A stretch of DNA of 64,000 nt from a bacterium. Lineage in GTDB: Bacteria; Bacteroidota; Rhodothermia; Balneolales; M1805. The stretch covers positions 1 to 64,000 of the forward strand of contig SBGQ01000033.1 in assembly GCA_006226965.1 (NCBI GenBank). Reading direction: 5' to 3'. Made by a program: the position numbers and the translations under genes. Shown here piece after piece: positions 16,044 through 24,985 of the stretch (the first letter of the stretch is position 1; each line of letters opens with the position of its first letter). A model generated the notes under the pieces. The model saw nothing but the letters and a program-made list of their open reading frames with translations. It searched no databases and had not been told where the DNA came from.

Positions 16044-16316
16044 GTTTTGTTGATTTAGTGAATTTACCATCCGAATTTAGGACAATCCTATCTTAATAAG
16101 AAGGCATACATCAATGATTTACAAAAATTGATAATTAAAGCTAGCACAAAATAATCTCCTTTTTTTCCGTCTATCGCAGTATTTCAGGACTCATTTCCAA
16201 TTATTATCTCTGATAAAAATCATTTTATTTCATTCCCAAATCATATCCTTAAAAAAGAAATCCTTTTGATACTCAGTACACGATATGTACATTTTGGCAA
16301 ATTGAGGTGTACATTT

Positions 16317-17363
16317 ATGAAACCAAATTTTCTACTCTTTAGCTTTTTTGCTCTTACTCTGGCATGTAGTCCATCAACAAAAAACGAAACAAAAATAGCG
16401 TTCGGTTCATGTGCTTGGAACGATGGTGAACTCCCGGTTTTTAATCTGATTGTTGAACACAAACCCGATTATTTCATTTTTTTGGGTGATAATATTTACG
16501 GAGACACCAAAGACCCCGATGTATTAAAGATGAAGTATCAAAAATTAGCAGATAAAGCATCCTATCAGAACTTGAAAAAGAATGTTCCGATTATGGCTAC
16601 TTGGGATGATCATGATTTTGGCTGGAATGACTCCGGTAAAGAATATGAATTGAAAGAAGTGAGTAAAGAGATTTTTCTTGATTTTTTTGATGAACCGACA
16701 CAATCAGAACGAAGAAACCATACAGGAATCTATACTTCGTATGAAAAACAAATCGGCGATAAAACCTTACAAATCATTCTTTTAGATGTAAGAACTTTTC
16801 GCGACCGTCTAAAACCTTATCAAGCTTACAAAAAAGACGATTCTCGTTATTTCTATCATTTAGATTATGAACCACAAACTTCAGCTGATTCTACACTCTT
16901 GGGAAAAGAACAATGGATTTGGCTGGAACAACAATTGCAACAACCTGCCGATATTCGCTTAATTGGAAGCGGAACTCAATTTGGCGTGGAATTCAACGGA
17001 TACGAAGCTTGGGCAAATTTCCCGCACGAACAAAAACGGATTGTAGATCTCATCAACAAAACTAAAGCTAATGGTGTAGTTTTTTTAACGGGTGATGTGC
17101 ATTATGCCGAGCTCTCCAAATACAATGATGCGCCCTACCCGCTTTACGATTTTACAGCAAGCGGATTATCAGCAACTTGGCATTTTGCAACGCCAAATGT
17201 GAACCGTATTGAAGGTCCGATTATGGATAATCACTTCGGATTAATTACCATCAGTTGGGAAAAAGACCCGAAAATTCGTTTTGAAACCTTTGATATTAAT
17301 GACAATCAACGAATTGAATATTCCATTAGGTTAAGCGATATCAGTTTCAAAACTCCACATTAA
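16317..17363 (+). CDS. PhoD-like phosphatase/phosphodiesterase lipoprotein
   Basis: 348 residues from ATG 16317, chosen because it starts a lipoprotein signal (MKPNFLLFSFFALTLACSP). PhoD-like metallophosphatase: IAFGSCAWND, DYFIFLGDNIYGD, MATWDDHDFGWND, ILLDVRTFRD, LIGSGTQFG and VVFLTGDVHYAEL, which carry the metal ligands. Likely hydrolyses phosphate esters in the periplasm; substrate unknown. The direct repeat TGTACATTT occurs twice just ahead of the start (about 16285 and 16309). Its 3' end overlaps the convergent receptor gene by 17 bases. Confidence 0.92.
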   Translation: MKPNFLLFSFFALTLACSPSTKNETKIAFGSCAWNDGELPVFNLIVEHKPDYFIFLGDNIYGDTKDPDVLKMKYQKLADKASYQNLKKNVPIMATWDDHDFGWNDSGKEYELKEVSKEIFLDFFDEPTQSERRNHTGIYTSYEKQIGDKTLQIILLDVRTFRDRLKPYQAYKKDDSRYFYHLDYEPQTSADSTLLGKEQWIWLEQQLQQPADIRLIGSGTQFGVEFNGYEAWANFPHEQKRIVDLINKTKANGVVFLTGDVHYAELSKYNDAPYPLYDFTASGLSATWHFATPNVNRIEGPIMDNHFGLITISWEKDPKIRFETFDINDNQRIEYSIRLSDISFKTPH

Positions 17364-19737
17364 ATCCCGAATAAAACGTTCGTGGACGCATGGGGCCATA
17401 TACATATCCGGCGTCGCGTGTTGCACCGGCATCAAAATCTGATTGATAACTATTAGTGAGATTTTGCACGCCGAAAAACCAATCAACAGCCAAACCGTTT
17501 GTCACGTTAAATTCATAACTCATTTTAATGGACTGCTCAAAAAAAGACGGCGTCTGTTTTAAAACAGTAAACTCTGATTGTGAATCAATCATGTGCGGAA
17601 CGGTCATTTTACCCGTAAAAACGCCGGTGTAACTCCAATTCATTTTCTTTATTGGTGTGATTGAAAACGTTGCATACCCGTAAACATCCGGAGTTCTTAA
17701 CATTTTTTTTGTGGTAATGGTATTCTGTTCAGACGGTTCGTTTTGTGGAGACCAAATCACCTCATCCATATCATATTTCCCCTGTTGAACAGTGAGACCT
17801 GTTTGCATAACAAACTGCTTACCAAATCCGAGATTTAATTCGATATTTACACCTTGTACAAATGCACCCGAACCATTCGATTTTGTTACCTGACTCACTC
17901 CATTTACTAATTCAATAGGATTGGTAAGAATAAAGGGATGAGTTAAACGTGTATAAAAGTATTCTAGAACCGCACTTGTTTGTATATAGCCCAAAGGTTT
18001 TGTGTAATTCAGTGAAGCCGTGACACTTTGAGATTTTTCCATTTTTAAATCCGGACTTAGCTGTACAAATCGAGCTGCACCGCCAACGGTTTCAATATGC
18101 AGGTCTTCATTAAAGGCTTGTGGTGCCCGATATCCTTGCGCAAACGAAACTCTGGATTTGAATTGTTCATTCCAATCGTACATCAAAGCAAACCTCGGAA
18201 CAAAAACCACATACGAATCATCCGATAAATAAGAATCTGAACTAAAATGATACATACTATGTATTTGAACAACATCTACTCTGGCGCCACTTAATACTGT
18301 AAGATTCTGAACAGGAATCCATTGTAATTGAGCGTAATTTCCAATGGTTTGGACTTTTTGATCAATCAACCTTTGATAACCCGGCATATCATCTAAGACA
18401 TGATTCATTTGCCACTCAGAACCTGTTGTAAGCGAACTGTTTTCGCTCATTACGTACGAATACTGAACACCAACTGCTGTTGACCAATCGCTTGAATTCC
18501 CATAAGCATTCAAAGCCAGCACATCAGATTCTGTAAGTTCATCTCCAGGATTCAAAACACGTCCGCCGCCGCCATAATAGCTATCACGATTTACAGTCTG
18601 TAAGGAACCGTACACTGAAAATTTATGGTTTAATTGTTCTGAAACTCGTTCATAGGAAATAGTAGAGCCTAAAATGATGTGTTTTAACTGTTCAGTTAAA
18701 TCTGTTTGATGCGGCGCTAAATGAAACTCGTTTCCGCCTCGGCGAAATTCCTTTATTGTATAGGCGCTTAATTTCATTTTTGATTGAACATCGGGATTCC
18801 AAAATGCATCGAAACCCAAGGTATTGTTTTCTTGTTTTGTGATTTCTGAAAATCCGTCACCATTGGCATCCCAAAAATCGCGATTGCGATTAAATCCATA
18901 AAAAGTGAGTCCATGATTAAAATCCGAACTCACAACGGTTCCGTTTATATGCAAAGCCCTATCAGGAGTTTCAGCATTTAAAAAAGCTTGATTCAACCCG
19001 AATTGAACATCGTTTTGAATAGGTTCTTTAGTGATAATGTTTACCGTTCCTGCGATTGCATTTCCGCCATACAAAACCGAGCCGCCGCCGCGCACGACTT
19101 CAATTCGATCAATCATTTCTGCAGGAATCATTTCCAGACCATATACTCCGGCTAATGCAGAAAAAACGGGACGAGAATTAATAAGAATTTGAGAATAAGG
19201 CCCGTCTAAGCCATTCATTCGTAATTGTACAAATCCACAATTCTGGCAGTTGTTCTCGATGCGTAAACCCGGTGAAAAATTTAGACCTTCTGCCAAACAT
19301 AAAGCTTGCACATTCTCAAAGGTCTTTTTACCGATATTACTGATGATTACCGGTGATTGATAGCTCACTATCTCTGAACGTGTACCTGTAACAACAACTT
19401 GCTCCAGATTGAGAATATCTTCATCCAAACTAACATTCAACTGAACTGGATTAGTATTCTCAAGCAAAACTTGGATGGTTTTAGATTTATATCCAACCAG
19501 TGAAACATGTATATCGTAATTCCCAAATGGGATATTTTCGAGAACAAACACCCCTTCCAGATTAGAGACTGCACCCTTTTTTAACGATTTTATAAAAATG
19601 TTTGCACCTGCTAATGTCTCAGAATCTGATTGAATTCTTCCCTGAATTGTTCCTGATTGCCCAAAAACAGAAATAGCCGAGAAGAATATTATTAACAAAG
19701 CGAATAAATAAGTGTAGTTAAAATAATATTTAGTCAT
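17347..19737 (-). CDS. TonB-dependent outer-membrane receptor
   Basis: 796 residues from ATG 19737 (signal peptide MTKYYFNYTYLFALLIIFF...VFGQ). Order: carboxypeptidase-regulatory-like domain (TIQGRIQSDSETLAGANIFI to about residue 110), a VVVTGTRSE TonB-box-like segment, plug domain (about 125-240, with RIEVVRGGGSVLYGGNAIAGTVNIITKEP), and a beta barrel ending in RTFYSGFNVEF. The plug holds NNCQNCGFVQLRMNGLDGPYSQ, a CxxC pair seen in one subfamily of these receptors. Ligand unknown; no SusD partner is present, so a metal chelate or cofactor is likelier than a glycan. Single gene. Confidence 0.94.
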   Translation of the reverse strand: MTKYYFNYTYLFALLIIFFSAISVFGQSGTIQGRIQSDSETLAGANIFIKSLKKGAVSNLEGVFVLENIPFGNYDIHVSLVGYKSKTIQVLLENTNPVQLNVSLDEDILNLEQVVVTGTRSEIVSYQSPVIISNIGKKTFENVQALCLAEGLNFSPGLRIENNCQNCGFVQLRMNGLDGPYSQILINSRPVFSALAGVYGLEMIPAEMIDRIEVVRGGGSVLYGGNAIAGTVNIITKEPIQNDVQFGLNQAFLNAETPDRALHINGTVVSSDFNHGLTFYGFNRNRDFWDANGDGFSEITKQENNTLGFDAFWNPDVQSKMKLSAYTIKEFRRGGNEFHLAPHQTDLTEQLKHIILGSTISYERVSEQLNHKFSVYGSLQTVNRDSYYGGGGRVLNPGDELTESDVLALNAYGNSSDWSTAVGVQYSYVMSENSSLTTGSEWQMNHVLDDMPGYQRLIDQKVQTIGNYAQLQWIPVQNLTVLSGARVDVVQIHSMYHFSSDSYLSDDSYVVFVPRFALMYDWNEQFKSRVSFAQGYRAPQAFNEDLHIETVGGAARFVQLSPDLKMEKSQSVTASLNYTKPLGYIQTSAVLEYFYTRLTHPFILTNPIELVNGVSQVTKSNGSGAFVQGVNIELNLGFGKQFVMQTGLTVQQGKYDMDEVIWSPQNEPSEQNTITTKKMLRTPDVYGYATFSITPIKKMNWSYTGVFTGKMTVPHMIDSQSEFTVLKQTPSFFEQSIKMSYEFNVTNGLAVDWFFGVQNLTNSYQSDFDAGATRDAGYVYGPMRPRTFYSGFNVEF

Positions 19738-19798
19738 AACTAAATATATAAATTTACACAACTAATCTACATCTATAAATAGAAATGTATACTATGTA

Positions 19799-20398
19799 CT
19801 AGCTCTTAATTCCTGTAAGTCGAATTACGGAAGCATCACCAACATGATAAGCGCCTTCATCTAAATGAGTCTCTATTTCGACTAATTCCACGATAGTTAA
19901 GTTTGAGAAATCAGTTTCTAACATCTCTCTCGTCATTAAGAGTTCTTTTAGTTTTGGCCCACCGGAAGTTTTTTCAAGCTGTTCTTGGCGAAATGCTTCT
20001 ATTATCAAGGTTCCGCCCGGTTTAAGTAGCTCAATTAATCGCTTATGAAAAGGAATTCGAATCTCTTGCGGTAAATGGACAAACACTAAAGCGATTGCAT
20101 CAAAGCTATCATTCTTATAAGCATCTAATTCCAGAATATCATGAATCTGATAATCTAAAACGACTTTCTTAACATGAGCCAATTTCATTGCTTTATCCTT
20201 TGCAGATTCACTTTGATCGAATGCAGAAACTACCCAGCCTAATTGAGCGGCATAAACAGCATTCCTACCCTCACCTTCTGCGGGAAAGAAAATTGTACCC
20301 GGCTTAATCTTTTTTATTTGCTGCTTTACATACTCGTTCGGTTTTATTCCGTAAACATATTCATCTTGGCTGTAACGCTCATTCCAAAAAGCTTTCAT
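19799..20398 (-). CDS. SAM-dependent methyltransferase, TehB-like
   Basis: 199 residues, class I methyltransferase: FWNERYSQDEYVYGIKPNEYV opening, FFPAEGEGRNAVYAAQLGWVVSAFDQSESA (SAM-binding loop and acidic residue), FDAIALVFVHLP, LLKPGGTLIIEAF. The AEGEGRNAV motif is common in TehB/thiopurine-methyltransferase-like proteins. Substrate cannot be read from the sequence. Stands alone 61 bases after the receptor start. Confidence 0.88.
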   Translation of the reverse strand: MKAFWNERYSQDEYVYGIKPNEYVKQQIKKIKPGTIFFPAEGEGRNAVYAAQLGWVVSAFDQSESAKDKAMKLAHVKKVVLDYQIHDILELDAYKNDSFDAIALVFVHLPQEIRIPFHKRLIELLKPGGTLIIEAFRQEQLEKTSGGPKLKELLMTREMLETDFSNLTIVELVEIETHLDEGAYHVGDASVIRLTGIKS

Positions 20399-20629
20399 AC
20401 AATTATTTTATTATGTCAGAGAAGTGATTTTGTATTGAAAAACTAAACTTAGAAACAATTCTGTGAAAAAGGATTACTATTGTAAGGCTTTAACGCAGGA
20501 TTTAATGATTTTACTTTTGAACACAGGATAAATAAAGTAATCATTTTCTTATTTTAGAGAGGATTAAGGTTGTTATCCGACCTGTTTTTAAATACTTTTA
20601 ACGCGAATGCACTAAAAGGAAGCACACAT

Positions 20630-21085
20630 ATGATTCACCAATTTAGCAGCGAGAATATTCAGGAAATCGGCATTGTTCTTGGTACAGAGCCTAAAAAGAC
20701 AGGTAATGTTTACCGTTTAGAACTTAAAGATGATGCCGGTACACGTAAACTTGCCCTTGAAATTCATGTTGGTCTCGAAGTAGGCGGTGAACTTATTAAT
20801 ATGGTTTCTGTTTATGCAGCAAACACATTTATTCAACTCCATAACTGCACCGGATTCGTTGCCTCTGATTTATTAAATCAGGTTACATTTTTCGGAAAGC
20901 AACAAGAATTGGTCTCCGGTTTAATCATCGAAAAAGAAGCGGGATGTAGTTTATACTCAAACGTAAACGAGCATTTATTGAGCGGTGATTTCACCCAATT
21001 ACCACCGGAAGTAATGATGTCGAGTGTTGCTTTATCACTCACAGAAAGCATCGATTTCGAAGGTTTTTCATTCGACGAAGAGTAG
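20630..21085 (+). CDS. conserved protein of unknown function upstream of ybeY
   Basis: 151 residues from ATG 20630. A good Shine-Dalgarno AAAGGA about 10 bases upstream, unusual here, decides this start over the TTG at 20570. No signal peptide or membrane segment; the sequence alternates short beta strands (VYRLELKDDAGTRKLALEIHVG, ELINMVSVYAAN) and has an acidic end. Two cysteines (TGC and AGCS regions). I do not recognise a family. The next gene, ybeY, starts 8 bases downstream, so they share an operon. Confidence 0.75.
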   Translation: MIHQFSSENIQEIGIVLGTEPKKTGNVYRLELKDDAGTRKLALEIHVGLEVGGELINMVSVYAANTFIQLHNCTGFVASDLLNQVTFFGKQQELVSGLIIEKEAGCSLYSNVNEHLLSGDFTQLPPEVMMSSVALSLTESIDFEGFSFDEE

Positions 21086-21093
21086 TTGCCCTT

Positions 21094-21528
21094 ATGAATT
21101 CCGTAACTATTGAAGTAGCAAACGAATCAGGAATTCAAGTTCCCATTACCCAAGAAAAAGTGGCGGCGTGTATAAATGTTGTTTCAAAAGGTGAGCAAAA
21201 AGAATTCTCATTAGTTGAAGTCGTTTATGTTGACGCTAATCAAATTGTAGAAATTAATACACAGCATTTAGAGAGAACCTACGTTACAGATATTATCACT
21301 TTCGATTATACTGATGATGAAGAAGACGGCATAGAAGGCACATTATATTGTTGTGCACAACGAATTGAAGAACAAGCCGTCGAATTCGAAGAAAACGTTA
21401 ACAGAGAATTTCACCGAATTGTAATTCACGGATTACTTCACTTATGTGGTTACGATGATTCTACAGATGTTCTAAAAGCAGAAATGACTCGCTTAGAAGA
21501 CCTGTATCTGGAGCAAATTTCTTTGTAA
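21094..21528 (+). CDS. ybeY: YbeY, rRNA maturation endoribonuclease
   Basis: 144 residues. YbeY is a metal-dependent RNase needed for 16S rRNA 3' end maturation and ribosome quality control. The metal motif HGLLHLCGYDD is clear, with D in place of the third histidine of HGxLHLxGYDH; other Bacteroidota YbeY proteins also vary here. The N-terminal LVEVVYVDANQIVEIN and TDIITFDYTD segments match the family. Operon with the upstream unknown gene and the downstream DUF494/Smg gene (9-base gap). Confidence 0.93.
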   Translation: MNSVTIEVANESGIQVPITQEKVAACINVVSKGEQKEFSLVEVVYVDANQIVEINTQHLERTYVTDIITFDYTDDEEDGIEGTLYCCAQRIEEQAVEFEENVNREFHRIVIHGLLHLCGYDDSTDVLKAEMTRLEDLYLEQISL

Positions 21529-21537
21529 TTTTAACCC

Positions 21538-21969
21538 ATGCAAGAAAACGTTATTGACATCATTGTAAGCATCTTCAGACGGATACAGGCAGGCGAAGGC
21601 TTAAAAGAAATTCAATCAGAAGACTTCTCCAATTACCAAAAAAGTGAATTTATAGCAGCTTATTCCTATGTATTAGAACATCAGGAAAACACAAAAAAAG
21701 AAAAGCTGCAAACGATTGTACCGCGCATTTTACATTTAGCTGAGCGATTGGTACTAACTCCGCAGGCTTACGGTTATCTTTTGGAACTCAACAAATTAGG
21801 TATGCTCTCTTATTCTGATATGGAATTCATCATCGAAAAAACCATGTTGAATTCAACCATGCGTATTGAGTTAGATCAGATGAAAACCTTAGTTGCTCGT
21901 TACTTATATCAGCATAAAAATGAATTCGGCGGGAACTTCAACTTTTCAGGCAACGAATCCATAAACTAA
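21538..21969 (+). CDS. smg: DUF494/Smg family protein
   Basis: 143 residues, helical. VIDIIVSIFRRIQ at the start and RILHLAERLVLTPQAYGYLLELNKLGMLSYSDMEFIIEKTM in the middle match the DUF494 (Smg) pattern, where a short domain ends in an LVA-type helix (TLVARYLY). Function of the family is not established; in proteobacteria smg lies near dprA. Placement after ybeY suggests a link with RNA processing, but this is inference. Confidence 0.75.
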   Translation: MQENVIDIIVSIFRRIQAGEGLKEIQSEDFSNYQKSEFIAAYSYVLEHQENTKKEKLQTIVPRILHLAERLVLTPQAYGYLLELNKLGMLSYSDMEFIIEKTMLNSTMRIELDQMKTLVARYLYQHKNEFGGNFNFSGNESIN

Positions 21970-22007
21970 GTTCAATCGCTCATCCTCCTAATTCGGCTGG
22001 CTCAAAT

Positions 22008-22385
22008 TTACTTAGCAAAAACCTGAGTGCTTAACCAATACGCACTTGCTGATGCCAATAAACTAAACACAACATTCATTCCGATATTTATAAAGCCTTG
22101 CATGGCTAATCCGCCTTTAAACAATTCAATGGTTTCCATAGAAAAGGTTGAGAACGTTGTTAAAGCGCCAAGAAAACCGGTAGCAATTGCTAATCTCATC
22201 GGTTCTTGTAAATTCCCTTGATGTACCATTCCAATTATAAAACCTAAAATAAACGAACCTAGAACATTAACGGTAAGTGTTCCGAACGGAAATAGCCCGG
22301 GTGTTAACGAATTAATCCATTCCGTTAGTTTATATCTGGAAATTGCGCCTAATGCTCCGCCTATTCCAACCCAAATAAGATTCAT
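22008..22385 (-). CDS. crcB: fluoride channel CrcB/Fluc
   Basis: 125 residues from ATG 22385 (MNLIWVGIGGALGAISRY), the usual beginning; the track start adds a short leader. Four membrane helices, the GTLTVNVLGSFILG and GFLGALTTFSTFSMET motifs of the dual-topology fluoride channel, the latter with the pore phenylalanines and central Na+ region. It lets fluoride leave the cell as an antiparallel dimer. Only one copy is seen, consistent with a homodimer. No fluoride riboswitch was recognised upstream. Confidence 0.93.
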   Translation of the reverse strand: MNLIWVGIGGALGAISRYKLTEWINSLTPGLFPFGTLTVNVLGSFILGFIIGMVHQGNLQEPMRLAIATGFLGALTTFSTFSMETIELFKGGLAMQGFINIGMNVVFSLLASASAYWLSTQVFAK

Positions 22386-22434
22386 CATGCCTATGAGTTC
22401 TGCAATGGTTAGTATCAATGGTTGAAATGATACG

Positions 22435-22638
22435 TTATTCTTGGGAACCTTTTTTCATACAATTCGAAAGTAATTCATACGCTTTATGGATTTTCCCTTC
22501 AGATAATTTCTTTTTTATTTCGGGATACATTTCTAAACAAATTCTACGCATCAGCTTTCGCTCATCCATTAGCGCATTATATTCCTTATTTTCCTTCTCA
22601 CTAAGCACGCTGTAAAGTATTAATCTCTCTATTTCCAA
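22435..22638 (-). CDS. small charged helical protein, uncertain
   Basis: 67 residues, about half charged, predicted helical (SEKENKEYNALMDERKLMRRICLEMYPEIKKKLSEGKIHKAYELL). It fills the gap between crcB and the divergent aminotransferase gene and overlaps neither. Length, composition and lack of overlap make it a plausible real gene, but no family is recognised. It may be co-transcribed with crcB (49 bases on). Confidence 0.4.
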   Translation of the reverse strand: MEIERLILYSVLSEKENKEYNALMDERKLMRRICLEMYPEIKKKLSEGKIHKAYELLSNCMKKGSQE

Positions 22639-22646
22639 ACAGTCCT

Positions 22647-23798
22647 ATGACAGACAAATCCATCGAAACCAGTATCAAAGCATTCAGAGAAGATTTGGTC
22701 TTCCCCGCTCAAGGTAGAATTTATTTGAATCATGCAGCCATAAGTCCAATCTCGAATTATGTTAAAAAGGCGATGGATTCTGATATTCAAACGCGCTTTG
22801 AATCCGATCCGGAAAATCTGGAAGCATTGCTCTTTAAAATGGAACAATCCAGAAAAATATTAGCCAGATGGATGAACATTACTGATTTCAATAGAATCGG
22901 GTTCGTGTATAATGTAAGCACAACGATAAACCAAATTGTGCAAAGCATGGAATGGCACTCCGGTGATGAAATCTTGGTGAACTCAAAGGAGTTTCCATCC
23001 AACCGAAGACCATATGAGACTTTAAAAACCCTTGGAGTTCAGATTCTTGAACTAGGAAATAGCGAAGGAGCTGTTCGTGCGGAAGAGGTTGAACAATTAA
23101 TAACTCCAAAAACAAAATTAGTTGCCATAAGTGCTGTGCAGTTTTTAGGAGGATTCAAAGCTAATTTAACTGCAATTGCTGAGATTTGCAGAAAACATCA
23201 GGTTCTGTTACTAGTAGATACCATTCAAGCATTGGGACAAATATCGTTCAATCAAGAAGAAATTCATGCTGATTTTATCGTTGGCGGTTCGCACAAGTGG
23301 TTAATGGGTCCAACCGGCATCGGCTATTGTTTTATTTCTGAAAACGGTGAATCGGCTATGAAAGTAAAACCTCAAGGCTGGTTGAACAATGATACTCCTT
23401 GGAATTTATTCGCATCAGAGGCAACTCTGTTAAAAGGCGGAAGAATTTTGGAAGTCGGTGGAATTTCATCAATAAATGTATCCGGTTTATATGCAACACT
23501 ACGCCAGTTTGATGCAATCGGAATTGACCATATTCAGGTTTATGCTTACCAAAACGCAGGGAATTTACGTGCAAGACTCGCTAAAACAGGGGCAGTTTTT
23601 GGAGATTTTAAGCTGGAAGAACGTTCATCGATAATGAGTCTGTATTTTGGGAAACGTGCGGAAGACATCCATAAAAAACTAAAAGAAAATCAGATTGATA
23701 CTGCCGTTCGTGAAGGATTTATTCGCCTTAGCCCACATTTTTATTTGAATGATGCAGAGATTCACAAAGCTGCTGATGTACTATTAAGTGTAATTTAG
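22647..23798 (+). CDS. class V aminotransferase / cysteine desulfurase-like enzyme
   Basis: 383 residues, PLP-dependent fold type I. RIYLNHAAISPISNYV at the start, VSTTINQIV, LVDTIQALGQISF (aspartate and glutamine that contact PLP) and FIVGGSHKWLMGPTGIGY with the Schiff-base lysine. The AxxAPIS-like start and overall length fit the class V family that includes cysteine desulfurases, kynureninase and isopenicillin N epimerase. There is no obvious active cysteine loop of SufS/IscS, so a sulfur role is unsure. It ends two bases from the convergent holA. Confidence 0.85.
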   Translation: MTDKSIETSIKAFREDLVFPAQGRIYLNHAAISPISNYVKKAMDSDIQTRFESDPENLEALLFKMEQSRKILARWMNITDFNRIGFVYNVSTTINQIVQSMEWHSGDEILVNSKEFPSNRRPYETLKTLGVQILELGNSEGAVRAEEVEQLITPKTKLVAISAVQFLGGFKANLTAIAEICRKHQVLLLVDTIQALGQISFNQEEIHADFIVGGSHKWLMGPTGIGYCFISENGESAMKVKPQGWLNNDTPWNLFASEATLLKGGRILEVGGISSINVSGLYATLRQFDAIGIDHIQVYAYQNAGNLRARLAKTGAVFGDFKLEERSSIMSLYFGKRAEDIHKKLKENQIDTAVREGFIRLSPHFYLNDAEIHKAADVLLSVI

Positions 23799-23800
23799 AA

Positions 23801-24865
23801 TTACACCGTGCACAAACGCTGAATCATAAAGAAAAGAATGGAACGCTCGTCTAACGTTGAAAATCCTTTAACGGCGCGGTCTGTATCATATAATATTTCA
23901 AAAACTGCTGGCATTGAATTCAAAGAATACAGACGCGCTTCTTTTTGAAGCATAGTTAAACGGTATCCGTTCATTCCAAGTGATGAGCTAATCTGATCCG
24001 GGCTTAACCCTTTGGCTTGCATACGTAAGTATTGCCAAACATTTAGATACATCGAACTGAAAAAGCCCAACATTTTTAGCATTTCACCAACGGCACCGTC
24101 ACCCTGACTCATCATATGTTCAGCAATAACCAAAGCGTCGTGTGTTCTGCGTTGAATAATGGCATCTTTAAGCTCAAAAACGGTGAATTCTTTGGCAAAA
24201 CCAACTAAGTCCCGAACATCTTTTTCGGTAACATCTTCCCCTTTTTTTGCGGTAATCAGCTTTTGAATTTCGTTGGATAATAAGAGTAAATCTCCGCCAA
24301 CAAACTGAACTAATAACTGTGCCGCATGGGGTTCTATTCTGGACTGAAAACGCATTTTCGCCCAATCAACCACCCAATCAGCCAATAAATAATCCGGTGT
24401 TACTGAAAAATCGAAATTCCCGACATTTGGGCTAGATGCTAATGCTTTACCGATTTTGGTTGTTTTAGCGATTGCCTTTTCATCAATAAAAACAACTAAA
24501 GATGTCGGATTCGGACGCTCCAAATACGGTAAAAAATCATTCAAATTCCCACCGTCTTCGTTTGCAGAAGCACTTCCTTTCGCTAATAACTGGAAATCCC
24601 GAACAACAACGATGCGTCGCTCCGCCATCATCGGATAACTGCGGCAAAGACCAATTACCTGATCAACTTTACCGTCTTGCCCATGTACCAAGTTGAAGTT
24701 AAAATCTTTTAAATCAGCAGGCATTAACCCGTTTATTTCATCTAAAGCTCGGTCATGAAAAAACACTTCCTCACCGGTTAGATAATAAATCGGATGCATT
24801 CCGCCACGGATGTCTTTTAAAAACTCCTGATAGGTGTCAATGCCTGTTTTTTTCTTGTTTTGCAT
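23801..24865 (-). CDS. holA: DNA polymerase III delta subunit HolA
   Basis: 354 residues. Clamp-loader delta subunit: HPIYYLTGEEVFFHDRALDEI at the N-terminus, SYPMMAERRIVVVRDFQ, and a C-terminal helical domain (FAKEFTVFELKDAIIQRRTHDALVIAEHMMSQG). It opens the sliding clamp during replication. Length fits. Single gene with a short spacer to the asnS terminator upstream. Confidence 0.9.
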   Translation of the reverse strand: MQNKKKTGIDTYQEFLKDIRGGMHPIYYLTGEEVFFHDRALDEINGLMPADLKDFNFNLVHGQDGKVDQVIGLCRSYPMMAERRIVVVRDFQLLAKGSASANEDGGNLNDFLPYLERPNPTSLVVFIDEKAIAKTTKIGKALASSPNVGNFDFSVTPDYLLADWVVDWAKMRFQSRIEPHAAQLLVQFVGGDLLLLSNEIQKLITAKKGEDVTEKDVRDLVGFAKEFTVFELKDAIIQRRTHDALVIAEHMMSQGDGAVGEMLKMLGFFSSMYLNVWQYLRMQAKGLSPDQISSSLGMNGYRLTMLQKEARLYSLNSMPAVFEILYDTDRAVKGFSTLDERSILFFMIQRLCTV

Positions 24866-24939
24866 GATAAACGGACGGAATTAAAGGTATTTACTATGAT
24901 TGTTCAAACTGTAAACCAATCTAAGGTAAGTACTTCATT

Positions 24940-24977
24940 AAAAAAGGTCACTCAAGTTTGGCATTGAGCGACCTTTT
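24940..24977 (-). terminator. terminator after asnS
   Basis: Stem AAAAGGTC-A-CTCAA / TTGAG-C-GACCTTTT with one internal mismatch and a minus-strand T-run, 9 bases past the asnS stop. Confidence 0.85.
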
Positions 24978-24985
24978 CAAAAAAA

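Noticed and set aside
22386-22434. Fluoride riboswitch ahead of crcB
   Set aside because: The gap is too short and no fluoride riboswitch pattern was seen.
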